In this document: positions 32,805-41,763 of the stretch, one piece after another
How positions within the stretch are numbered: position 1 is the first letter of the stretch
How the letters are laid out: each line of letters opens with the position of its first letter
DNA from: Bog-473 sp963738135
GTDB lineage: Bacteria; Actinomycetota; Acidimicrobiia; Acidimicrobiales; RAAP-2
Reading direction: 5' to 3'
Assembly: GCA_963738135.1 (NCBI GenBank)
Contig: CAVTVK010000002.1
Span: 248,001-312,000, forward strand
Length of the DNA: 64,000 bases
Notes under the pieces: generated by a model
Databases searched by the model: none
Seen by the model: the letters and a program-made list of their open reading frames with translations, nothing else
Told to the model about the DNA's origin: nothing
Made by a program: the position numbers and the translations under genes

Positions 32805-34480
32805 CCCGTGCGCCACTGGCTCTGAGTGGGGGTCGTCCAACCAGTGGATCTGAACTGAACATCGCTCGCCAGGTGATCATCCGCTCGGGCGTTGTGGACG
32901 CCGTCGCCCCTCTGATTGATTCGGGGATAGGGAGACCGCGCCACCTCAGCCTCCTCGGGCTGCTGGTGGCGTGTCAGCTCAACGCTCTGCGTCGACACCA
33001 TCAGGCCCACCTGGTGGAGGTGGCTCGAACTCTCAACGCGATGACGGAGGCGCAGAGGCGCAGCCTCGAAATCACCGACTGGGACCCCGACGAGGCGTAT
33101 AACCGAGTGGAGCGGCTCTTCGTTCGGCTGTGTGAAGTCCTGGACTCGGGGGAGGCGGGATTGCACGAAGAGTGGTTCGCCAACCAGCTCGTCCGAGCAG
33201 CCATTCCGCCCAAATACCTGGTCAGCGGCTCGCTCGCCGTCGATGGCACCGACGTCGAGACCTGGGGCGCCCTGCACGGGGAGGCCGTCACCGTGGACCT
33301 CGACGGGGAGGCGACAGAGACCCAAGAGAGGATTGGCGTTCCTAAAGTTGCGAAGGGCGCACATCGTCGAGCAAAGGTGCTCGGAATCGGTCCCGATGGT
33401 CGAAAGCGCTACACCGCCGACCCCGACGCCCGAGCGGGCCACCGATCGGCCACGAACAGCCGCCCTGCCGGTCCGTATATCGGTTACGAACTCCACTTGG
33501 CGGTGCAGACCCGCGATGTGCGATGGACGAATCACATCGATCGCACCACCTTGGGCCCCGAGGTCCCGGGGCTAATCACGACGTGCAACCTTGCGCCAGC
33601 TGGAACACACAGGGGCCGATCGGTGGTCGACACGCTCATCTCGGCCAAAGCTGGCGGACAGCAGATCGAAGAGGTCGTCTGGGACCCGGGATACTCTCTC
33701 TGCAAGCCTGGATCCACGTCGGTGCCGTTGGCCCAGGTCGGCATCGTCGAGACCTTCCAACCAGTGACGCACCAGCGGGGGAGCAGGCCGTTCTCGGGTG
33801 ACGCCCTCTTGATCGACGGCCAGCTGTTCTCTTCCCATCTGCCCGAAGGACTGCGTGACCTGCCAGCTCCACCACGGGGCGCGTCGGAAGCCGAGAAGGT
33901 CGACTATGAAGCGAAATTCAATCAACGAGCTCGATGGCGGCTGGTCCGCCATGCCGGTCCCGACGCCGATGGGGTGACGCGCTGGCGCTGTCCTTTCTGT
34001 GCTGGGTTACTGCGAAGCCGTCAGGTCCCCAAGACGATGCGGGCTTCTCGGAACTCCCCCCTTGTGCCCCTTCGCGAAAGGACCACGAGCTGCTGCTCCG
34101 GGATCCTTTCGGCCGCACCGGTAGAGCTACCTCTGGCGCAACGCATTCCCTACGGCACGACAGCCTGGCGGATCTCTATGGGGAGGCGTCAGGTCGTCGA
34201 ATCTGTGAACGCTGCGCTCAAGGGTTCCTTCGTCGACCTGAGCCGGGGATTCTTCCGAGTCTTCGGGCGGGTGAAAACATCGGTCCTGCTTGGCTTCACG
34301 CTTGCGGCATTCAACCTTGATCGGATCCGATCGTTTCGGGCCAAGCACGGCCTCGAGGACGGCGTATCGGTCCAAGACGTCACCACCAATACTTCTCCTA
34401 GAAAGAAGCGTCGTCTCGGGACCTGGGCCCAGATAGTCGAAGAGAGACCACAGGCACCACCCGCCGCCCCCCGTCTATAG
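32801..34480 (+). CDS. DDE-transposase-like protein coupled to the recombinase-like gene
   Basis: 559 residues. Candidate catalytic acids are the Asp in AVDGTDVETWGALHG, the Asp in EVVWDPGYSLCKPG and the Glu in RRQVVESVNAALKGSF, in the right order and spacing for an RNase H-like DDE enzyme. RWRCPFCAGLL and TSCCSG supply Cys pairs that may bind zinc, and RVFGRVKTSVLLGFTLAAFN then NLDRIRSF is the usual C-terminal helix region. No terminal inverted repeats were found by eye. It begins with a GTGA overlap on the recombinase-like gene. Confidence 0.72.
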   Translation: MTRAPLALSGGRPTSGSELNIARQVIIRSGVVDAVAPLIDSGIGRPRHLSLLGLLVACQLNALRRHHQAHLVEVARTLNAMTEAQRRSLEITDWDPDEAYNRVERLFVRLCEVLDSGEAGLHEEWFANQLVRAAIPPKYLVSGSLAVDGTDVETWGALHGEAVTVDLDGEATETQERIGVPKVAKGAHRRAKVLGIGPDGRKRYTADPDARAGHRSATNSRPAGPYIGYELHLAVQTRDVRWTNHIDRTTLGPEVPGLITTCNLAPAGTHRGRSVVDTLISAKAGGQQIEEVVWDPGYSLCKPGSTSVPLAQVGIVETFQPVTHQRGSRPFSGDALLIDGQLFSSHLPEGLRDLPAPPRGASEAEKVDYEAKFNQRARWRLVRHAGPDADGVTRWRCPFCAGLLRSRQVPKTMRASRNSPLVPLRERTTSCCSGILSAAPVELPLAQRIPYGTTAWRISMGRRQVVESVNAALKGSFVDLSRGFFRVFGRVKTSVLLGFTLAAFNLDRIRSFRAKHGLEDGVSVQDVTTNTSPRKKRRLGTWAQIVEERPQAPPAAPRL

Positions 34481-34551
34481 GTCCTTCATTCGCCTGGCGA
34501 AGTGCCGCACACTGTCGCGCCCGAGGGGGACCGAAAGAGAGGCGTCAACGA

Positions 34552-34581
34552 GAAACCGCCGGCCCTTTGGCCGGCGGTTTC
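34552..34581. terminator. strong bidirectional hairpin terminator
   Basis: GAAACCGCCGGCC and GGCCGGCGGTTTC form a perfect 13-bp stem with a CTTT loop, between the transposase-like gene and the converging tmRNA gene. GGTTTCGTCATTC follows on the plus strand. Confidence 0.8.
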
Positions 34582-34617
34582 GTCATTCATGGGATGGCGG
34601 ACGAGTAGTGAACTCGT

Positions 34618-34690
34618 CGCCACCTCCAACGGGGCACTTTCATGAACACTCGACGTGCTCTTTCATGAACATGCCCCCTTGGAGGTGGCG
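34618..34690. repeat. 19-bp inverted repeat overlapping the tmRNA 3' end
   Basis: CGCCACCTCCAACGGGGCA (34618-34636) is the reverse complement, with one mismatch, of 34672-34690, which includes the last 11 bases of ssrA. The spacer holds two copies of TTTCATGAACA (34638-34648 and 34661-34671). Confidence 0.8.
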
Positions 34691-35025
34691 GGAATCGAAC
34701 CCGCGTCCTCCGGAGCCGCAATAGGCCTTCTCCGAGCGCAGCCGGCATCAGATTGTCGGGGGTGGCACTTCTGCCGGCGGCAGTGCCACCCCGTAACCAA
34801 CGAAGTGTCCTCAATGATCAGTTGGTGTGAGCCATTGAGTAAGCCCTACTGAATGACGCCCGTATACCGATCCGTAGGGCGGGGACCGGGCGGACGTCGC
34901 TACTTAAGCAGCGATCGCGAGCTGAGGCTCGGCGTTTGTTTTTGGTTCCGGCTCTTTAACGTGGTTCCGGAGACCACGGCTCGCTTCTCCTATCTTGACG
35001 ACCGAAGTCGAAACCAATCACCCCC
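34680..35025 (-). ncRNA. ssrA: transfer-messenger RNA
   Basis: About 346 bases. The 5' end GGGGGTGATTGGTTTCGAC and the 3' T-arm/acceptor region (GCGGGTTCGATTCCCGC then CACCTCC and A) are the conserved tRNA-like parts, and the seven-base acceptor stem pairs with one G-U. CCA is not encoded (AGG follows the discriminator A), so it must be added. The tag frame ends NAEPQLAIAA followed by TAA, giving a tag of the usual hydrophobic A-A type. It rescues stalled ribosomes with SmpB, encoded directly upstream. Confidence 0.95.
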
Positions 35026-35111
35026 ATGTGTGGGACTCCACTGATCAACCTGATCAGAACCTCCATTGTACGGGGTGGGGGCCACTCGGGCCTACAGGTC
35101 CACCGACAGCT

Positions 35112-35636
35112 CTACTCGCCGTTCCATCGCCCCATTTCCTTGGAGGCCCGGGCAGCCTCGCGTTCGGCGTCCCGGGCCATGATCACGTTGCGCTTGTCGT
35201 AGAGCCGGCGCCCCTTGGCCAGCGCGAGCTGCACCTTCGCCTTGCCATCCTTGAAGTACAGCGAGGCCGGAATCAGGGTCAACGACTGCTGCTGGGTCTT
35301 GCCCATCAGCTCGTCGATCTCGGAGCGGTGGAGCAGCAGCTTGCGCTTCCGGTCGGGGTCGTGGGCGCCGAATCCCGTGGCAAATGTCCACGGTGGGATA
35401 TGAAGCTGGAAGAGCCAGAGCTCTCCGTCGTCCACCCGGGCGTAGGCCTCGCTGAGCTGGGCCTTGCCCTCGCGGAGCGACTTGACCTCGGAGCCCTGCA
35501 AGACGATGCCGGCCTCGAACGTCTCGAGGAATTCGTACTCGCGGCGGGCGCGCCGGTTGGTGGCGACGGTGCGGTCGCCGCTGCGGTCCTCGCGGGCGGC
35601 CGCCCGCTTGGCGATCTGCTTCTTCGCCCTGGCCAT
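35112..35636 (-). CDS. smpB: SsrA-binding protein SmpB
   Basis: 174 residues. RRARREYEFLETFEAGIVLQ, GSEVKSLREGKAQLSEAYAR and KYDKR-like LYDKRNVIMARDAERE are hallmarks of SmpB (PF01668); the basic C-terminal tail enters the decoding site. The ATG used gives the normal family length; upstream in-frame text is not homologous. It binds tmRNA, whose gene follows on the same strand, for trans-translation. Confidence 0.96.
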   Translation of the reverse strand: MARAKKQIAKRAAAREDRSGDRTVATNRRARREYEFLETFEAGIVLQGSEVKSLREGKAQLSEAYARVDDGELWLFQLHIPPWTFATGFGAHDPDRKRKLLLHRSEIDELMGKTQQQSLTLIPASLYFKDGKAKVQLALAKGRRLYDKRNVIMARDAEREAARASKEMGRWNGE

Positions 35637-35662
35637 GAGGGGTACGAGGGTACCCTTCAGAC

Positions 35663-36097
35663 GTGCTTCGCCTGACCCGAGCCATCTACATGGAGATGGT
35701 GGCCCACTGTCTGGCCGGTCTGCCCGACGAGGCATGCGGCCTCCTGGTCGGGCCCTATGGGGGGGACGAGGCGACCCACCTCTTCGTCACCGCCAACGCG
35801 GCCGCCTCGGCCATGGTCTACGAGATCGACCCCAGGGACATGCTGCGGGTCGACCGGGCAGCCCAGGACCTGGGCGCCGACATCATGGGCGTGTTCCACT
35901 CGCACACCCACACCGACGCCTACCCCTCGCCGACCGACGTGGCGCAGGCGACCGATCCCGGCTGGCACTACGTGCTCGTCTCGTTGCGGGACACCCAGCC
36001 GGTCGTGCGGAGCTACCTGATCCGCGAGGGTGCCATCGCCGAGGAGGCGGTCGAGGTGCCGGGCCTCGAGGTTCCCGGTCTGGATGTGGCCGGGTAG
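35663..36097 (+). CDS. mec: Mec-like JAMM metalloprotease acting on CysO
   Basis: 144 residues. The JAMM zinc motif is complete: Glu in DEACGLL (residue 23) and HSHTHTDAYPSPTD (about residues 78-91). In mycobacteria the order mec-cysO-cysM is the same, and Mec cuts newly made cysteine off the C terminus of the sulfur carrier CysO. The same three genes follow each other here, so the role is inferred with good confidence. GTG start; divergent from smpB. Confidence 0.9.
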   Translation: MLRLTRAIYMEMVAHCLAGLPDEACGLLVGPYGGDEATHLFVTANAAASAMVYEIDPRDMLRVDRAAQDLGADIMGVFHSHTHTDAYPSPTDVAQATDPGWHYVLVSLRDTQPVVRSYLIREGAIAEEAVEVPGLEVPGLDVAG

Positions 36098-36206
36098 GGG
36101 GCCCGGACCCTGCGCCTTGTAGAATCGTTACCGAATCAGTCAACAATCAGCTCGGCCAGCCCTCGAGGTGGCCGGCGCGTCGTCCGACCCTCAGCGAGGA
36201 GGCCCT

Positions 36207-36482
36207 GTGGCCGTCGAAGTCCGCCTACCGACCGTCCTGCGTAACCAAGCGGGAGGTTCTTCCGTTGTCAGCGTGGACGGCGCCACCATCGGCGAGGTCC
36301 TCTCCAAGCTCGTCGCCGAGTACCCGGGCATGGCGGGCCAGGTCCTCACTGACGAGGGCACCCTGCACAAGTTCGTGAACATCTACGTCGACGACGATGA
36401 CGTGCGGTACCTGCAGGGCCTGGACACGCCTGTGGCGGACGGGGCCGAAGTGTCCATCCTTCCGGCCGTGGCCGGGGGCTGA
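36207..36482 (+). CDS. cysO: sulfur-carrier protein CysO (MoaD/ThiS-like)
   Basis: 91 residues with the beta-grasp layout of MoaD/ThiS proteins and the required C-terminal Gly-Gly (ILPAVAGG). GAGGAGG lies before the GTG. As a thiocarboxylate it donates sulfur to O-phosphoserine in the CysM reaction; Mec then frees the cysteine. Lies between mec and cysM on the same strand. Confidence 0.92.
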   Translation: MAVEVRLPTVLRNQAGGSSVVSVDGATIGEVLSKLVAEYPGMAGQVLTDEGTLHKFVNIYVDDDDVRYLQGLDTPVADGAEVSILPAVAGG

Positions 36483-36502
36483 GGCTGTCCGAGCGCACCG
36501 GT

Positions 36503-37471
36503 ATGGCCTTGTATCCCACTGTCCTCGACCTCGTCGGCAACACCCCTCTGATCGACATCAGCGCGCTCAGCCCGAATCCCGCGGCGAGCATCTTCATGAA
36601 GCTCGAGGGGCAGAACCCGGGGGGCTCGGTGAAGGACCGGGTGGCCCTGTCGCTCGTCGAGGATGCCGAGCGGTCCGGCGTGCTGGTGCCGGGCAAACCC
36701 GACCAGATCCTCATGGAGCCCACCTCGGGCAACACCGGAATCGGCCTCGCCATGGTCTGCAAGGTCAAGGGCTACACGCTCAAGGTCGTCATGCCGACCA
36801 ATGTCTCCGTCGAGCGCCGCCAGCTGCTGGAACTGTGGGGCGCCGAGATCATCGAGTCCCCGGGCAGCGAGGGGTCCAACGGAGCGGTGCGCATGGCACG
36901 CGCCCTGGCCCAGGAGCACCCCGAGTGGGTCTTCCTCTACCAGTACGGCAACCCCGCCAATCCCAAGGCGCACTACGAAGGCACGGGTCCAGAGATCCTG
37001 CGGGACTGCCCCGGCATCACGCATTTCGTGGCGGGGCTCGGCACGTCGGGGACCCTGCTCGGGGTCGGGCGCTTCTTGCGGGAGAAGCTGGGCGATGCGG
37101 TGCAGATCTGGGCTGTCGAGCCTCCGGCGGGGGAGATGGTGGACGGGCTGCGGAATCTCGACGACGGCTACATACCACCCATCTTCGAGAACCTCGGAGG
37201 TGCGGAGCTGCTGGACCGCAAGACCGTCGTGCGGCCTCGGGAGTCGATCGAGTGGACGCGGCGCTTGACCGAGGTGGGGATCTTCGCCGGTATCTCGACT
37301 GGGGCGGCCCTGGCCGGCGCGGTCAAGTGCGCGGCGTCGCTCCCCGAGGGGGAGCTCGCCTCCATTGTCGTGGTGTCCGCCGACGGCGGCTGGAAGTACC
37401 TCTCCACCGGAGCCTGGACGGGCGATCTCGACGAGGTCACCGAGCGGGCCAAGGAGATCATCTACTTCTAG
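36503..37471 (+). CDS. cysM: CysO-dependent cysteine synthase CysM
   Basis: 322 residues, PLP fold type II. The PLP lysine is in NPGGSVKDR (Lys44), the substrate loop is EPTSGNTGIG, and GTSGTLLGVGRFL binds the phosphate. The C-terminal extension (AWTGDLDEVTERAKEIIYF) is typical of CysM that uses O-phosphoserine and CysO thiocarboxylate rather than acetylserine and sulfide. It starts 20 bases after cysO. Confidence 0.93.
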   Translation: MALYPTVLDLVGNTPLIDISALSPNPAASIFMKLEGQNPGGSVKDRVALSLVEDAERSGVLVPGKPDQILMEPTSGNTGIGLAMVCKVKGYTLKVVMPTNVSVERRQLLELWGAEIIESPGSEGSNGAVRMARALAQEHPEWVFLYQYGNPANPKAHYEGTGPEILRDCPGITHFVAGLGTSGTLLGVGRFLREKLGDAVQIWAVEPPAGEMVDGLRNLDDGYIPPIFENLGGAELLDRKTVVRPRESIEWTRRLTEVGIFAGISTGAALAGAVKCAASLPEGELASIVVVSADGGWKYLSTGAWTGDLDEVTERAKEIIYF

Positions 37472-38140
37472 GGGGTCCGACGGGTCGGTGCCGGTCCTGG
37501 CTCCCTGCGAACTCCGGGCTCAAGCACGAGAGCCGTGCAACCGATGACTCCAGCCAGAGGAGCGCAGTCGACCCGGCGCCACGTGCTGGGCGTTCATATC
37601 TGCGGCGCCGCCATGGACACACAATCTTCCGATGGCACGTCGGCGGAGCGCTCCGGCAAAGATTTCGCTCGCGCCCGTGAGGAGGGACCGGCGGCCAGGT
37701 CCTTCCCCGAGAGCGTTCCCGACCGCAAACCACTCGTGCCCTTCGAGACACCTTTGCCCGACCTCGCACCGCCCTTGACTTGGGGGACGGCGACAGCTCC
37801 TGATCGCGATATCGCCCATCACGCGCATGGGTCGTGGCCTGGTTCGGTCGAAGCCAGCCCTCGACATGAACGGCGGCCGGTCTGCGGATCGCCTCGTGCC
37901 GCAGGGCGGGCCGAAGGACCTCTTCCTCCCGCGCCTGCTTGACGCCCTCCAAGGCTCCGCACCGGAACCGCGCATGGTCTCGCGGGACGGCCGCGGGCCT
38001 ACTGGTTCCAGGCACGGTTCGCCCTCCGGTACGCCCGTTCCTCCGCTCAAGCGCGAGCGGGTTCCCGCCGACAATGGAGGCACAAGGAGAGCGGGCGGAA
38101 CCGGCGCACACGCCGCGGCCTGGAACCCGGCGCGACCACT
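37472..38140. other. intergenic stretch of about 670 bases, no assigned gene
   Basis: Several overlapping GC-rich frames are open on both strands, as expected by chance at this composition. None has a ribosome site with recognisable protein text. A small gene or leader RNA for the PilB-type gene is possible. Confidence 0.35.
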
Positions 38141-39979
38141 ATGAGAATTCGACGTAAGGAAGACAGCCCATCGGAACCCACCGGTGACACGCTCACGCTC
38201 GAGCGTGAGGGGGCCACGGAGCTGGGCCCCTTCTCCGGGACCGGCGCTGGTGAGAAGCCAGTGGTGGAGTTCGAGGCGCCTCCGGTCGACACGACCCCCA
38301 CCAGGGGTCGACTGGGACAGGTGCTGGTGTCACGTGGCGTTGTGACGGAGTCCCAGGTCGCCGCCGCACTGACTGCCCAGGCCGACTCCGGAAAGCGACT
38401 CGGCGAGGTTCTGGTCGACATCGGCGCCCTCGACGAGCGCGGTCTGGCGAACGCGTTGGCGGACTTCTTCGGCATGCCGGTCACTGACCTGCGACGTGAC
38501 ACACCGACGCCGCAGGCGTTGGCGCTGGTCCCGGCGGAGATCGCCCGCGAGCACCTCGTCATACCGCTCCGCGTCGACGACGACGGGCTCCACGTCGCCG
38601 TGGCCCAGCCGAGCGACGATCTGCGCTTCCTGTTGGCCGACATCAGTGGCAAATCGGTCAGGCTCTCGTTGGCGCCCATGACCGACATTCGTTGGGCGGT
38701 CGACCGCAGCTACCAGGCCATCGACAGCGTGGGCAAGCTCGTGCAGGCCTTCGAAGCGGTGGAGACCATCCGCAAGCGTCCCGTCGTCGAGGCGGGGGGG
38801 CCGACGGTCGTCGCTGAGAACGCGCCAGTCGTGCAGGTCGTCGACAACATCTTGACCCAGGCAGTCCGTGACCGGGCATCCGACGTGCACATTGAACCGT
38901 CGCAGGATGTCATCTACGTGCGCTTCCGCATCGACGGTGCGCTCAAGGACGTGCTCGAACTCCCAAGCGCCATAGGCATCGGGCTGGTCAGCCGGATCAA
39001 GATCTTGGCTGATATCAACATCGTGGAGAAGCGGCGCTCCCAGGACGGCCAGTTCACCACTGTCATCGATGGGAAGGACACCGACGTCCGTGTGGCGACT
39101 GTTGCCACCATTTGGGGCGAGAAGGTCGTGATGCGGATCCTTGACAAGAACCGCTCGGTGCTGCGCCTCAACGACCTGGGCATGCCGACCGACACCCACG
39201 AGACCTACTCCCAGGTGGTACGGGCTCCCTTCGGCATGGTGCTGTGCGCCGGCCCGACGGGAAGCGGCAAGACGACCACGCTCTACGCCACCCTCACCGA
39301 GGTCAGCGACCGCGCCCGCAACGTCATGACGATTGAGGACCCGGTCGAGTTCGTCTTCCCGAAAATCAACCAGATCCAGACGAACGAGCAGGCCGGCCTG
39401 ACCTTCGCCAGTGGGTTGAAGTCGATTCTGCGCCAGGACCCAGACGTGATCCTCGTCGGCGAGATCCGTGACGTCGAGACCGCCCGCATCGCCGTGCAGT
39501 CCGCCCTCACTGGACACTTCGTCCTCTCGTCCTTGCACGGGACCGACTCGGTCTCGGCGCTCCACCGTTTCCTCGACATGGGAATCGAGTCGTTCCTCAT
39601 CGCCTCGTCCGTCATTGCCGTGGTCGGTCAGCGTCTGGTGCGCCGCATCTGCCCGTCCTGCAAGACCTCCTACACGCCCACTCAGGAAGAACTCACCTTC
39701 TACGAGGAGAGCGGGGGCGAGCCGAAGTCGGAGTTCTACGTCGGCTCAGGCTGCAACTACTGCGGGCAGACCGGCTACCTCGATCGGATCGGCGTCTACG
39801 AGCTGCTCCAGATGACACCGGAGATCAAGCGGCTCATTGTGGGCTGGGCCACGCAGGACGAGCTGCGGCGGCAGGCGCAGAAGCAGGGCATGCGCTCGCT
39901 GCGCGACGAGGCGCTCAACCTCGTGTACGAAGACACCACAACGATCGCCGAGGTGATCCGCAGCGTCTACGGCATGTAG
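38141..39979 (+). CDS. pilB: type IV pilus/type II secretion assembly ATPase (PilB/GspE)
   Basis: 612 residues. An MshEN-like N-terminal domain (LGQVLVSRGVVTESQVAAAL) precedes the hexameric ATPase: Asp box DVHIEPSQDVIYVRFRIDG, Walker A GPTGSGKTTT (near residue 370), ILVGEIRD and the His box SSLHGTDS. Two Cys pairs (CPSCKTSY and CNYCGQTGY) form the zinc-binding C1/C2 site. No pilC, pilT, pilin or peptidase genes are nearby, so it is an isolated copy in this window. Confidence 0.93.
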   Translation: MRIRRKEDSPSEPTGDTLTLEREGATELGPFSGTGAGEKPVVEFEAPPVDTTPTRGRLGQVLVSRGVVTESQVAAALTAQADSGKRLGEVLVDIGALDERGLANALADFFGMPVTDLRRDTPTPQALALVPAEIAREHLVIPLRVDDDGLHVAVAQPSDDLRFLLADISGKSVRLSLAPMTDIRWAVDRSYQAIDSVGKLVQAFEAVETIRKRPVVEAGGPTVVAENAPVVQVVDNILTQAVRDRASDVHIEPSQDVIYVRFRIDGALKDVLELPSAIGIGLVSRIKILADINIVEKRRSQDGQFTTVIDGKDTDVRVATVATIWGEKVVMRILDKNRSVLRLNDLGMPTDTHETYSQVVRAPFGMVLCAGPTGSGKTTTLYATLTEVSDRARNVMTIEDPVEFVFPKINQIQTNEQAGLTFASGLKSILRQDPDVILVGEIRDVETARIAVQSALTGHFVLSSLHGTDSVSALHRFLDMGIESFLIASSVIAVVGQRLVRRICPSCKTSYTPTQEELTFYEESGGEPKSEFYVGSGCNYCGQTGYLDRIGVYELLQMTPEIKRLIVGWATQDELRRQAQKQGMRSLRDEALNLVYEDTTTIAEVIRSVYGM

Positions 39980-40023
39980 ACCAGTGCGGCGAGGTGGCTC
40001 TGTGCGCCGCCGTGAGATCGACA

Positions 40024-40563
40024 TCACCGTTTCGCCAGTTCACAGAGCTTCGTCACCGTGTTCCAGTTTCGGGTGGTGCTGACCACGCCGAGCCGCCGTT
40101 CCAGGAAGGTCCCGGTGTACTTGGAGTTGCCATAGCCATCCGGTGTATGGACGTAGACCTCCTTGCCGTCGACGACGAGCTCGTCACGGCCGCTGGGCGG
40201 CAGGCTCAGCGCGTCGAGCGCCTTTTTCGACGGCGTCGTCGCCAGGAACGTCACGTGGTGGCGCGCCGGGTCGGCACCCGCCTTGGCGTAGGGGCTGGAA
40301 GCGCCGACTCGTCGCAGGTCCGTCACACTCCGCACGAGCACCGCGGGCGAATCGCCGAAGTCCTCGGCCAGGCGCTCCTCGATGGCGCCCGCGATCCCGG
40401 CTTCGCTGCGCGATCCCGTCGAGAACAGGACGTTCCCCGTCTGGATGTACGTCGTGACGTCCGTGTAGCCGAGGGCGTCGAAGGAGGCGCGCAGCTCGTC
40501 CATGGCGAGGCGCCCGTGGCCGGCCACATTGACGCTTCGGAGTAGGGCGACATAGCGCGGCAC
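40024..40563 (-). CDS. DUF1697 domain protein
   Basis: 179 residues. YVALLRSVNVAGHGRLAMDE, YIQTGNVLFSTGSRSEAGI and NWNTVTKLCELAKR are the beginning, middle and end of DUF1697 (PF08002). The family has no known reaction. Convergent with the PilB-type gene; 9 bases upstream of the oxidase-type gene end. Confidence 0.9.
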   Translation of the reverse strand: MPRYVALLRSVNVAGHGRLAMDELRASFDALGYTDVTTYIQTGNVLFSTGSRSEAGIAGAIEERLAEDFGDSPAVLVRSVTDLRRVGASSPYAKAGADPARHHVTFLATTPSKKALDALSLPPSGRDELVVDGKEVYVHTPDGYGNSKYTGTFLERRLGVVSTTRNWNTVTKLCELAKR

Positions 40564-40572
40564 GTGCGCAAC

Positions 40573-41740
40573 CTACCGGGAGGGTGTCGGTGTCCCGTCC
40601 CTGCCGGCCGCAGTGCGGGTCCCGTGCAGGCGGAAGCGCTCCACGTCGATCGACGAGCTCCGCTCTTCGGCCAGGTCCGCCAGCAGTTCGCCGAGCAACG
40701 GCCCGAATTTGAAGGCGTGCCCGCTGGTGCCGCACCCGACAACGATCCGCCCGATCCGGTCGAGGATGAAGCCGGTGTCCGCGGAGTTGTCGTAGACACA
40801 GCGCTCCGTGGCCACGGGGCTCGGGTCGAGCGAGGGGAGGAGGCGCGCCACTCCGCCGGTGAGCTGTGCCACCAGTACCGCGTCGTTGCCGGCGAGCGGA
40901 GCCGGGTCCGCCGGATCGAACGACCGGAGGGTCGGGCCCGGCATGTGCTGCGACACCTTGTAGGTGCCGGCGTGGGGGCCACCGTCGGGAACCGGCAAGC
41001 CGTAGAGCATGTCGTCGCCCCATTCGATGAAGACGGGTGGAAGGTCGGTGGCGTCTCGTCCGGCGAAGTAGGCCACCTGGGGGAGCGACGGTGCCGCCGC
41101 CGCCTCCGTGGTCACGCCCAGGAGTCCCAGCGACGCCGGGCCGGCGCAGACGACGACGACGTCAGCCTCGAGCCTGGTGCCGTCGGCGACCGCGATGCTG
41201 ACGGCGCCGGGCGATTGGCGAAGTGCGGTCACCGCAGCGCCGAGGCGCAGCTCGAAATTGCCGGCGCTGCTGGAGTGCGAGGAGACAGGCGTCGGCGGCC
41301 AGGACGCCCGAGTCCGGTTCGACGAGCACCGTTCCCGCCGCCGCAATGCCGGGAAAACGCCGTGCCGCTTCGGCGGCCGAGAGCCCTTCGACGGGTGCAC
41401 CGGCGGCCGTCAACGCGTCGGCGACCGCCTTGACCGTTGCGTCATCGCCCAGCGTCACCTGGCCGGTGACGTGGAGCAGTCGGCGACCTGTCACGACCTC
41501 GAGGTCGTGCCAACGGGCGCGGGCGAGGACGGCCATCTCGACGTCACGGCGATCGGGGTAGCCGAGGCGGAAGATGCGCGCGTCGCCCTTTGAGCCGGCG
41601 CGCTCGTGACCCGGTGTCCCAGCCGCCTCCAGGACGATCACGTTCCAGCCCCGCCGGGAGAGGGCCCACGCGCTGGACAGACCGAGCAGTCCCGCGCCGA
41701 CCACGATGCAGCGGCGGTTCTCGGGCACGGCTTCGATCAT
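40573..41740 (-). pseudogene. FAD-dependent amine oxidoreductase (sarcosine oxidase-like), one frame break
   Basis: The N terminus ENRRCIVVGAGLLGLSSAW is the FAD dinucleotide-binding loop, and KGDARIFRLGYPDRRDVEMA follows as in monomeric sarcosine/N-methyltryptophan oxidases. At ALQ (about 41266-41274) the frame changes; SSAGNFELRLGAAVTAL continues and reaches the FAD-binding end GCGTSGHAFKFGPLLGELLA. One missing base explains it. Corrected length about 389 residues. It oxidises N-methyl amino acids or related amines; substrate unknown. Confidence 0.8.
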
Positions 41741-41763
41741 AGGAACCGGCGCCGCCCGCACCC

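Noticed and set aside
31838..34690. Classical integrative element with attL/attR at ssrA
   Set aside because: No second direct copy of the tmRNA 3' end was seen in the window, only an inverted one, and the recombinase-like protein lacks a visible catalytic Tyr. The idea is kept only as a weaker hypothesis in the findings.
38330..39565. Long minus-strand open frame across the PilB gene
   Set aside because: Its text (His/Asp/Gly/Arg-rich) is a typical antisense shadow of a strong ATPase gene whose motifs are intact on the plus strand.
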